This document shows positions 22,718 to 34,259 of a stretch of 64,000 bases of DNA, in pieces; position 1 is the first letter of the stretch; every line of letters starts with the position of its first letter. Location of the stretch: NCBI GenBank assembly GCA_000181795.3, contig CM012953.1, positions 10,769,781 through 10,833,780 of the forward strand. Reading direction: 5' to 3'. A program made the position numbers and the translations under genes. This DNA is from Trichinella spiralis (taxonomy: Eukaryota; Nematoda; Enoplea; Trichinellida; Trichinellidae). The notes under the pieces were generated by a model. That model was not told the DNA's origin. It ran no database searches and saw only the letters and a list, made by a program, of their open reading frames with translations.

Positions 22718-24355
22718 TCAAATAGAAGAATAAAACATACTCTGAAGCGTGTCATCAGCAAGGCTAGCCGACTGTTCTGAAGTCAAATCGATGCAATTCG
22801 ACTGAGCTGTTGGTGAAATTGGTTTCCAGGTTCCGTCGGAAAATATTTCAATTAAGGAAATTTCTTCTCCAACACTCTGCAAAACTGTATTCATATATCT
22901 GAATGAAAAGAAAAAAATCAAATGAAATTAAAAATTAAAACAAAACTGAAAGTTATCAAATATTAACTCGTCCAATACAACACTCTCCAGCGGTATGATT
23001 TGACCACAGATTGGACATTTTAGAACAGTACAGTTGTAAGAGTGGAGCAAAAATTGCAGTCCATCAAAGCAGTCGATGTGGCAGCAAAGAGATGAGCGAC
23101 AAGCGTAAGTTAAGCGCTTTTTCGATAACTGAAACAAATTATTAAAAGTGGTATCTTTTTAAATGCGAACATCTTCAAAATGCATCATTCTGATTTTGAA
23201 AAAAAACTTTAAGATTTCAAAATACATTTTTACGAAAAAAGCTAAAATTAAATAAAAAACATGAAAATGAAAGAGCATAACTTGAAATGAATTGGAACCT
23301 TCATAAAAATACAGTTTATAAAGGTTACAATAATACAACAGATCAGCTTGAATTCACCTGCTTTACTTACAGGGCACTGCAACGAAAAGCGTTCCGAAAC
23401 AACAAGCACATCGCCACTGTTCATATATTTATTCCCTGAAATATTATTTTTTTATTCCAAAAAAACGCAATGTTTAATGTGCTGCTGCTGAGATTCGTAT
23501 TCTCGATCTGTGAAAAATTTGCATAATCAATTTCATTACACAAAGTTAAAAAGCTGTCTTTTGAAAACGGTGGTCGCGTGAACAGAGCGGACTTCTGGGC
23601 CAGGAGAGCTTTGCCGTGTACAAGTCGAACAGTGAAAAACAATTTTCCCTATAAATAATAATTTTGAAATTGAAAAATAAAAGAAAAAAGTTGAACTGAC
23701 CGAGTTTTGAAAAACACCATTCGGTGAGTAAAATATCAAAATCTGTTCACTTCGGTCGCCTAACAAATGGCTAGTGATGTTGATTGGATCGTTGAAACGT
23801 TGCACAAATGTGCACATTTCGGGGCACCATTCAGAACTCTTAAAAACAAAAGGAAAAGCTTTTAAACCGTTGTGTAAAATGGGCTACTTTAAAAACAAAT
23901 ATCACACACATACCGGCAAAGTCAATTCTTGATCATTGCAAAAGATCGAAACTGAAGGTCGAAGCAGAGCATGTTTGTTATTCTCGTCCACAAGAATCAA
24001 CTGCACTTCAATATCTTTCTTTTCCAAAAATTCCCTATGCAAATGATATTACAAAAAATTTCCCATCAAACTATTCTATCATCTAATTTTTTCTACTTAG
24101 AACACGAATGTCCCAACTTGAAAAAATGAATAAACTGGCCTGGTCGACATTCAAAACCATTGTGATTTTTCTGATCTGAAAATGCATAATACATAAATGT
24201 ATATATATTTTTTTTTCTTCAAATAAATAAATGAAATTTTTAAAATTAACCAATTAATACATACTGAGAGGTTGCATGGATAGGATGTTTCGAGTGATTG
24301 GAAGATTATCGAAATCATACAATGTAACAGAGTTCAAAAAATCCGTAATTTCCAT
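22718..24355 (-). CDS. Short PIAS paralogue (PINIT + SP-RING, minimal ends)
   Basis: Eight exons on the minus strand: 24355-24265, 24175-24097, 24034-23914, 23838-23701, 23648-23540, 23435-23371, 23128-22968, 22898-22718. Phases agree and give 314 aa, less than half the length of its neighbour. It keeps the PINIT domain (NDPINITSHLLGDRSEQ), the SP-RING (LQCP, then ACRSSLCCHIDCFDG and CPICGQ) and the segment SDGTWKPI found in all PIAS proteins. A SIM-like NCIDLTSE follows and the protein then stops. It lacks the SAP domain and the long tail. The first ATG lies about 30 bp after a TTTAG acceptor. It lies head-to-tail 4.3 kb from the full-length gene, as after a tandem duplication, but sequence divergence is high, so the event is old. 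Both zinc-binding sets look intact, so it may be active as an E3. Confidence 0.88.
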
Positions 24356-26923
24356 AATTTACCAGTTTCATGTGAAATGCTAAATATTAAATAAATAAGT
24401 AAAACATAAGTTTTAAATTTCCGGAAAACAATTTTCATCATCTAAATTGCATCATCAGTATGCATTTCAAAGCAGTAAATTAAAAATAAAAAAGTGGATA
24501 AATATCCTAATTAATGGAAATAATTCGAACAAATGATTGAATAAAATATTCGCTATCATGTATATAACATTAATAAAAGCGTCAAACATGGCCAAAGAAA
24601 ATACAGTGCCAAAATTGCTAACAAAGAAAGTAATAATATTATTTTACTTAAAATCAATGAAATGAAAATTTTTTTTAAATTTCAAACGACAACAAATATT
24701 TCCGCATACTGTATAATATAGAATAAATAAGGAGTCCTTCAAAACTCATGTGAAGTGCAAAATATGTTATGAAAAAAATTTGAATAAAAAATCAAAGAAA
24801 AGTCATGAAAAAAAGTAAAAATTCCATTAGAAACATATAATTACACTGCATTCCAACTGTGATGTTAATTGGAATGTGAAAATCATGCACAATACAATTT
24901 TATTACAATTTGTACAATTCAACTCTACTTGAACGTAACAACAATGAAAAATTGGAAATGAGAAAAATAATTTAAATATTAGCCCGAGGAACAAATCAAC
25001 TTTCGAATAACAACTGTTCTCCATTTTAACAATCGGCCGGCCGTATGACTGTAGTACTTCATTGAAAAATAGGTTTCATTTGGTTGGTAGTTCAATTAAT
25101 TGCACGATAATTGGAATAAATTGAAAATTTTTAATTTCAAATTAAAAAAATTAAATTAAATAAACTTAAAAAATTTTCCATTATTATTATTATTACAAAT
25201 AAACAAGTGGTTCAGCACTGCTGCGGAACAAGGAAGTGCTGAAGTGATGAAAAAGCTGTTGCTGATTTATTAAATCATTCATTGACTGCACTGATTTTTC
25301 CATTTTGATTATGAAATTTAGCATCTTGTCGCGCTGTGCAATTATGCAGTGCGGCTAAAATTTCATTTTTGGATTACAAAATTGTCAATGCGTGCAATGA
25401 ATGCTTCTTTATTATTATCTGATATTGTAACTTCTATTCAATTTCTATGTTAATTCCACGCATCTATTCCACACCTCTCCGGCTCAACTCTTGATGTAAC
25501 GCTTCGCTATTATTTGGACTCGCTTTGAACAACAAATAGCTTTGGTTTCATTGAATTTTTCGTGCTTTTCTGCTCATTATCCTTCTTGTCCTGCCTTTTC
25601 AGAGGAAACTATTGCGCAACTGCTTGGATTCTTCGCCTTTGTCCTTACATCATCAGACAGAGATACAGATAGCATCAGCAACGTGGCCAAACAAAACATC
25701 TACTATGCGATAATAATATTGCTGTTAAACAGTGGCAGATAAAGAAACGATCACAGTATTCCCATTGGGAACTTCTCAATACGACAAATGTGAGAGGTTC
25801 AGTTCCTTGTTCATCTTAGTCATAAACTTTCCTCTACCGTTAGTCAGATTTTAATAACAGATTATAAAAGAATAATAAATTTTAAATTTACAACTTTTAT
25901 TTCTACAATTTTTCAAAACGTTATTACGATGTATTGATTTTGATACAATCGTTCTATTATTTGTACATACAATCATGCACATTCATTTAATATTGTTTTT
26001 CAGTTTGTTTCTTTGATGAATAGCATCGATATTACAATAATAATAATAATCACAGACAGTTACATCAGTGGTGATGTTTTTTTTACAATAGATGGTCATT
26101 TTGGAATTTTCAATAATAATTTCGCATCTTTTCAATCTGACAGACAATAAATTCACGTTCATAATATATATTCTGTTTTCTCGGCAAACAATTAATTTAT
26201 TGAGAAAATTTTCAACTCATACAATAATAACAGTAACTAAATGAAAAATAACCACACACAAACACACACACAAGCACACATACATGGAAGAATTTGAAAA
26301 TCTAATGAAATAATTATGCTCTTTTTCTTTCCAAGCTAATGCAAATGTGAAAACAAATCATCACCGGCATGCAGAAACAAATGCTGGCCGTCTTAATTAT
26401 TCTATCACAACAGTAATATGCAAATTAATCAAAATTTTTGTGCGTGTGCGTGTGTGCTGTATATATATAGAATGAAAGCAAAAGAAAAAATTAGAATTTA
26501 TTAACCCTTCAATTCCCTTGCACTTGCATCTTCTACATTTATACTTTTTTTTGTTTGATTGATCGATCGAAGCGAACTTTGAAAATAAAAAAAAATCTGA
26601 ACAAGAACGCTTCTTATCACATCATTGAGAGCAAGCAAAAGTTGTTCAAATTGGGCAGGTTGATTCAGAATATGAAAAAGCAAAAGAAAAAAAAAACTGA
26701 CAGTAGCTGCTAACCAAAAACAAAAACCATCATATATATCATATATTATATGCAAATAGAGATGAATAGAAGAAGAAGAAAGGTCTGAATAATAAATAGA
26801 AGATCAAATATTGTATTAAATCTTATTCATCAAGCCTCTAAATCAATAAATATGATAGCGAAAATTTATAATAAAAAGCTAAAGAAAAAAAAAGCACTCC
26901 ATCTTTCCCATCCATCCTCTTCT
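24356..26923. other. Intergenic region between the PIAS paralogue and the IF gene
   Basis: AT-rich with no recognised gene. A somewhat GC-richer piece near 25450-25750 has a 66-codon plus-strand frame that I do not trust. 26100-26900 is probably the IF 3' UTR and flank. Confidence 0.4.
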
Positions 26924-29900
26924 CTAAGCAGTGCTGGTAGTTTGTTGACTTGATCGTTGAATGTGTGTCGCTTTCTCCTGGTAAAAATTTTTTACATTAA
27001 TCAAACAGGAATGAATATGTATGTATCATCGTAAATCGTGTAGAATTTTATTCACCTCTCCATCTTTATTGTACAAGATGGTCTGCACATTTTGCCCAAC
27101 GCCCCAGTTGTCTTCACCTTCGAAAATTAGCTGATTTGGTGGATCATTTACTCCACCTTGATTACGTGCCCAAACCTTAAAAAACAAAAAAATTCGATTA
27201 ATTAAAAATAAAATCGAAAGTACAATAAATAAAAAGAGTTTGTTGATGAGACAGAAGAAAAATGAAAAAAAAAAATTTTTTTTTCACATACTTTCACATT
27301 CTTTCCAGCTTTCAGGACAAATTTTGGCGGAAAAGTGAAAACAACTTCACGTTTTCCGTCAATTTTCCTTTTCAATTTCCATTCATCCAACGGTTCATCC
27401 TGGGATTAGAAAAAAAACAAATCAAAATTTCAAAAATTGCTCATCAATAAGAAACCCTTGCCTTTGCACGGTGTGTATTTTCCAAAACGATGAACTTCCC
27501 ATCCGGGTTGCATTCACTGATGCTAACATTACCTTTCGCTGATCGCTGATAGCTGGTTCTTGTCGCCATTTCTCCTTTCACTACACGCATACTTTCTGTA
27601 AAAAAACAATTTTTTTTAAATTTCAAACAAACATTAAAAGAAAAAACATCTATGTCGTCGTGCTTTTTACCAGTATCTTCTTGTTGTTGTAAGCTTCGAG
27701 TTTTGACAACTTGCTCGACGAGTTGACGCAGACCTGTTCGATTTTCTTCACCTTCAAGCATCTTCCTGTAGATGGCAATTTCCGCATCCAAAGTCTGCTT
27801 GGTGTCAAGCAACATCTGCAATTCGACCATAAGAGCCTGGCATTCTTCGCGCATTTTTCTTATTTGTCCGTCGCGATCATTCAATGCCGATTCATACTGA
27901 CGTTGATCATCCTCCAGTTGGTATGTTAATTCTTGAACTTGTTTCTCCAGCAATGAATTCTAGAAAGAGAGAAAATTAAACCGAAAAAATTGTATTGTAA
28001 TTGAAATTTTCACTTACTCGACTTTCCAAATCACCCAATTTGCCACGCAAATCGCCCATCTGTGAACGAAGACGTTTCACTTCCTCTTTCTGGTATCCAG
28101 TCTCCATTGTATGTCTAGCTGATGCTGTCTGAATCTCTTGAACCTAAATTAAAAAAAAAAGAAAATATTTTGCACTTTCTTAATATTGCAAAACGTAATA
28201 TAATAAAATGCTTTTTTTTAAAAAAATAAGATTGAGAAACACCCTTTCCTCACCTTCAACTTATACCAAGATTCCATATCACTTTTGTTTTGTAGAGAAA
28301 CTGAATCGTATTCGTTGCGAATATCACGAATGGCTAGTGCAAGTTCGTTTTTGAAAAATTCACGATTTTCGGCAGTTGTATCACGAGCGGCCAAAGCTTG
28401 TAATTCTTTGATTTCCTTTACAACGAAGGAACAATTTTTAATTTAATAATGAGAATTAAAGTAAGAAAAAAAATCAAATTTACTTGATCATGCACACGAC
28501 GAATGAAGTCAATTTCTTCCAACAAAGTTTGCACCTGATTTTGATAATCAATACGATTGAGCGTCTCTTGATCCAAATCCTGAAATGATCAATTGCACCA
28601 CAAATGTGGATGAATTATTTATTCAATTAAATGAGATGTTTTTTTTAAATTAGAAAATACAATTTGCATAATTTCATAATCGCAATAATCGTCTGCTTAC
28701 CGTTCGAGCTTTGTTCAATTCACTCTGCAAGCGCATATTTTCCTTTTTCATTCGATTCACTTCATCTTCCAAACCTTCAATTCGACGACGAAGCAAATTC
28801 GCTTCAGCTTCGTGCTCGCTCAACTGTGTCAACAGACCGTCAATTTTTTCCTGATCTCCAGCACGTTGACGTAAAGCATCTTCATATCTGATAGCAAAAT
28901 AAACAAACAAAATATTTCAATGTAAACTATAATTAATTTTATTATTATTATTATTATTATATGAAATCAAATTGAAAAATGCGCGTTTTAATGAAAGTTT
29001 CAATTTTAATAAAAAAAAACACTCAACAAGCAAGTAGCCCCCCCCCTCCCCATGCCTCAACTGGTTCGGCTTGTAATTTACTTTGCGTAGAGAGAATTAC
29101 CTGCTTGCTGTTTGATTAAACTTGTGCGAAACATTAGAATAATGAAATTTTTTGTTTCGGCCAATACATTAAACAGCAATCAGAAAAAAGAAATCAATAA
29201 AACAAACAATTTGCTTGTTGCATTGGCGTTCGTTCGGTCCAAAAGTTTTCCACCACGTTGGTAAAAGTGAAAAATCAACTGTACAACAACAAACAACATA
29301 TAGTAATTAAAATATTTTAAAGTAAAAAATTTTTACTTTATATATTTCACAGATTAATTTTTAATAAAATATTGATTTGTCGAATGACGATATAGAAGAA
29401 AATATTAATATTTGCACATCGTGACCAATTTGCTGTTGGCTGACAAGGTTGATTTATCGTTTGAGTCGAAATGTACATATAAAAGCTCATAAACAAACAT
29501 GCGACCCTTGCAACAAGAAGCACCATCTATCTCACCCTGACCAAACTACTATTCATTCACTTGTGCATAGTGAAAAACAAGCCCAATGAAAAATATTTGA
29601 TGAAAATGATGCATGCATATATATATATATACTGGGTGGAATTTGAAGAAGATGGTAAATAGAGAATATTATTTCAGGTCAGTAATGCAATTTATATACG
29701 CAATCAAATAACTAAAGTCAGATCAATTTTTACAATTTTGCCTTATTGAGAATAGCGATGCGCGTTTATTATTTATCATAAATTTCACAACCCACAAAAA
29801 TCAGACTTTTGATAACAAGCCAAATCGAAACAAGTTTACACCATCAAGTCAACAACTGTATTCAGTAATCAATAAAATCGCTATTGCAAATGTTGAACAG

Positions 29901-32900
29901 AAAAGTAGAAGAAGAAGAAGGTCGTGCCAAAGAATTGTGTTATCTATCACCATCACAACCGAAACCACAACCAAAACCAAATACCAGGCAAAGATGAAAT
30001 TTTCACATTTCACATTAAACTACATTACACATACATGCACACAAATATTAAATATTGCCAACTAGTCAAACATGACAAACTACAGTAGAGATGGTTGGAA
30101 AATGAAAAGATCCATTCAGAATTGATGAAATGGGTGCAAGTATTTTATAATAAAAATTGGAGCTCAAAATTTTGATGAACAATAAATAATTAATAATAAC
30201 TAGAAATTCCTGCTCGACGATATCAAAGAGCAAGAGACAGAGAGATGGTCAACATTTAACCAAGTTGCATGGAATAAATCATCGAACATTGCCTGAAGCT
30301 GAAAACAATTAGAAAAAGTACTTCTAAATTTAGATATCTGGTTGGTTCGTTGTTCCAAAATGCGCATTTATCATGCGGAAAGAGACCATTTGCAACAACA
30401 TTTTAAGCGATGATAAAAATTACACGCTATTCTATCGTAATAAGAAGAATAATAATAAAATGCAATTCACATAAAATGGGGCTATTTTTGTTTGTTTGAT
30501 TTACGATCAAATGAAAAATGTATCTATATTTATTTATTTATTTAAACGGTTGAAATGTTGTTTTTCAAAAATAATTCACATCAGCATCATCCTTCATCGA
30601 AAACTTTGTCATCTAAACTTGAACATATGCTTCAGCAGAACACTGTTCGTAATATATAAAACTCTGCTTTTTCCGCTGCTGCTACTAATTTGATAATATT
30701 ATTTTGCAAAAGCAAGCAAACGAGCGAGCGAGCGAGCGAATTGAGTAAAATTAATTTTTGCCTGGGTAGTAATAAAAATTCGTTACTATGGTGAAGCGAA
30801 GAGTATGAATAAATAGTGATGATGATGATGACGAATGGAAAAATCTATCTATCTATCTATCTAACTGCTGCAGCTGCTGCAATTTAAAAATTTTTCAATT
30901 GCTAACAACAAAAACGACGACCGTTTTGCAAATGTCCATGCAATGCTGCATAATATGAAAATCGATAAGCAAAAGAGAAACACGCCCACGTTCAAAGTGG
31001 TAACTGAAGCTTTTATAATGCTATTTTTATTTGCCATCAATGATTTTTCGTTGAAATATTCCACAGCATTATTGCATGCATATCAATTGACGGGTGAATA
31101 AAAACGAGATTGCAAAAAGCAAATATTTTTTTCAAAAAAAATTGCAAAATGTTACAATCTACAAAAAGATACTTTTTTTAATTGAAATTTTGAAAGAAAA
31201 AATTTTCAATTGAAAAAAAGCAGAGCAACAACTGTCAGCTAGCTAGCCGGAGAAAATTGTTGGCTAGTTAAGCTGTTCAAAAACAAAAAAAATAGTAACA
31301 AAGATTATTAAAGTGGACAGGAAATGATGAAAAATCACACATACAACGAACGGATGAATGTGAAAAAAGACAAGAGGAGAATTTTCGCTCAAATTTGCAA
31401 ATGCTACTGCTTCGCACAAAAGAATTTATTTAAAAAGAAAAATAAATAAATTAGCTTGATTGAACAAAAAAAATTTGCATAACATGAAAAAAAACTGATC
31501 ATCTGTGAAAGTGTGAAAAGAAAAAATGGGCGTTTTCTTTTCTTTGGAAAAAAAGATTTTTTTTTTTCAAAAACTTTTGCTGTTGCTATTTTTGAAAATT
31601 TGCACACACACTGATGAATTATTATTATTATTAGAGTTGCAAATCAGCGAATTTTAAACCGACCGAGCGACGATTAAATGAATAAATATATATGACAGAA
31701 AGGGGAAAAATAGAAACAGTTGTTCTACGAACGTTTGTCACAAAGAATAAGCAAAAGCTTGATCAAAAATTTGCAATTAATTCTTCTTCTATCAATAGAT
31801 TTTTCAACATGTGAAGAACGTGATGAACGTTATTCATCGTCAAAGCAAAAATTGAAGTAAACAACAAATCAAAAAATGCGCTAGTATTTTGAAAAAATTT
31901 AAAATAAAATGATTAAAAATTATTTTATGTTCAAAAAGTTTAAATATTGCTGACAATAATTTAAAAAAAAACAACAATTGGTGCAAAATTTAAAATGCAA
32001 ATTAATTTTTTAAAAAAGATAAAATATTTGCATGATGACATTTCATTTTTGTTAAATTGAAACATGTCAAGAAAAAAGAAAAGAAAAGAAAAAAAACTAT
32101 ATATATAACGATGACTAAGCGCGCACAAGTGAAACAGCGTTGGCGTTTGCTGATATGCAAGTTGTGATCAAATTGCCGACCGGTTGAAAATTATCATATT
32201 GTATAGTGCAAAACTTGTCTTTCCCACAAGTCTTAATTTTTGACATTTTCATTTTTCGGTCAGCTTGAAAGATTAGATTGTCAAAAAAAAAATAGAATAT
32301 TATTATTTATTCTTCGCTTCACCACGTTTTGTGCTTAAGTTGCAAAATTAAGTTCATGGGAAAAAGCACAATTTTGCTTAAAAATATTCCCTCTCCACCC
32401 CTCCCCCTATGCCCGGTTTATTGCTTTATTACAATGGCATTAAATGTTCTATCTAGTTTTGTCAAGAAGTTTGCCAACAAGTTCGCAGACAGACAGACAG
32501 ACAGACAGTGAAAAAGTGTGTAGTGATTGTAAATTATTAAAATGCCATGGAAAAGTGATACAATCCAAAGTCCACGCACGATACAATGATGACGAAGACA
32601 ACAACAGTGGTGGAATAGAGGAGGAGAGGGGGGGGGATAAAACCAACCGACAGACCGGTCGGTTGTCAAGAAATGGTTCAAGGCTGAAAGTTAAGCAAAA
32701 GTGATTTGTCTTTTTACATACATTATAGAAGTAAGACGTTAAAGTGTGTGCAAATAGTGGTGGTCACTTGGTAGAGAATGTCATCGTCAGTAAGACAGCC
32801 GACCTTCACTGATTTTCTGGTCGTCAAAAATGAGAGAGAACGAACGGTCAACAAACTTCTCCCAACAACGTATCTGTATATCTATCTATCTATATAGAGA

Positions 32901-34226
32901 TGTCAAAATATGTCGATGAATAATACGTTTTTTTTTCTTCTTCTTTTGATAATTATAAAAATCAATTTCCACTCCAGAGTGAAAGAAAGATTTCAATATG
33001 AGAAATAATAATAATGCTGAAATAAGAAGAACAAGTGAAATATTTCAAATGACGACACACAAGTGCAAAAGGCAGCCAGCCTTCAGAATAAAAGTTGCAG
33101 CAAAGTTGAATAAGAATGAAAAATGTCAAATTGTTGAAGAGCAAGCAGCATCGTCGTGCACAACGCACAAACAACAGAGACAAGTCATCATCAGTTACAG
33201 TAAAATCAGACGAATAAAAATTGCCCCGAGGAAAATTTGAATGAGAACGTTCTCGAGTGAAGAATGCATTTTTGAAATGCCAGCGTGCAGTAGTAGTAAT
33301 TTTCTGTTCCAATCGTCCTCCTTTTTGTGATGAGTCATAATGCGAGAAGAGAAAGTTGTCGTGTGCGAAGAGTGAATATTTATACTATTCTGATAGATAG
33401 AAACAGAGAAGACATTGAGGAAAAGTTTTTGCTTGCTATGGTGATAGAAATCGATCGCGTTTGTGTAGACACAAAAAAGACATTAAAAAAAAGTGCATAC
33501 AAATGAAAAGTGATTGTTTAAATTAAAAAAATTATGATAATTATTAAAAAAGAAAAATAAGACTCACTTGCGACGGAATTCAGCCAAGTCGGTTTGTAGA
33601 CGATTGATTTGACTTTCCAGTGTGGCTTTGTTCTTGGCAGTATCGTCGATCAGTTTCCTAGCTTCGGCCAGTTCCCCTTCGTACATCTGCTTGACCGACG
33701 AGGTGTCTTTGCCCCAACGGCCGCGCAAGCCTTCCAAATCGTTCGCCAATTTTCGATTCTGGGCTTCCAAAAATCGCACCTTTTCAATATAGCTGGCCAG
33801 ACGATCGTTCAAATCTTGCATTTCCTTCTTTTCCCGTTCTCTGGATTCGAGAATCGCCGACGCGGCGCCGGCCTGGTGGAAGCCGGGACTGAAGCCCGAA
33901 ACACTGCTGCTGCCCATTTCGGTGACAATTTTCAAAACCCGACCGCCGGCGCCGACGCCGGTCGGTGTGCCGCCGATGGTCGGCGTGCCCGGAGAATTGC
34001 GCGCGAAGCCGGGTCTGGCGCTAATAGTCGACCGGTACTCTCCGCTGTCCATTTTGCCGGACAGTGTGGAAAAATTGCTATCTGTATGCTCTTCAACTTT
34101 GTTGCCGGTGGTCGTGGTCGTCCGTACGCCGCCGCCGCCGCTTTGCAAATTAGTATTACTACTACTACTACTAGTAGTAGTAATATTCTGCTTTTCAATT
34201 TTGGTTGTCGTCTTCAGCTCTGGCAT
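26924..34226 (-). CDS. Cytoplasmic intermediate filament protein, nematode IFA/IFB type
   Basis: Ten exons on the minus strand: 34226-33568, 28887-28701, 28579-28484, 28415-28254, 28143-28018, 27959-27671, 27595-27462, 27399-27292, 27175-27056, 26977-26924. Phases agree and give 644 aa. The head is Ser/Thr/Gly-rich (residues 1-125). The rod begins with the helix-initiation motif ([19 protein letters not shown], from 139) and ends with [15 protein letters not shown] (about 470-484). The tail has the lamin-type immunoglobulin fold ([34 protein letters not shown]) typical of invertebrate IFs. It forms 10-nm filaments in epithelial or pharyngeal cells. The first intron is 4.7 kb while the others are short. 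The exon ending HRAK seems to use a GC donor (27460-27461). Alternative upstream promoters, common in this family, cannot be excluded. Confidence 0.95.
28888..33567 (-). other. Large first intron of the IF gene
   Basis: 4.68 kb, AT-rich, without a recognised nested gene. Short tandem repeats occur: GCGA-type near 30719-30738, CTAT near 30845-30864 and AGAC near 32490-32508. Such a long first intron in a gene of otherwise tiny introns is a likely place for enhancers or an internal promoter. Confidence 0.7.
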
Positions 34227-34259
34227 GACGTCACAACTCGAATCGAGCGTTCTGATTGG
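34226..34259 (-). promoter_or_regulatory. CRE palindrome at the IF start codon with a CCAAT box upstream
   Basis: The perfect CRE palindrome TGACGTCA (34226-34233) overlaps the A of the IF ATG. A CCAAT pentamer on the same strand lies at 34255-34259. The stretch may be a TATA-less core promoter or 5' UTR. This is suggestive only. Confidence 0.3.

Noticed and set aside
25542-25742. 66-codon plus-strand frame
   Set aside because: No homology, no clear splice context and no conserved motif.
30719-32508. Short GCGA, CTAT and AGAC tandem runs as functional elements
   Set aside because: Ordinary microsatellites within a long intron, with no sign of a role.
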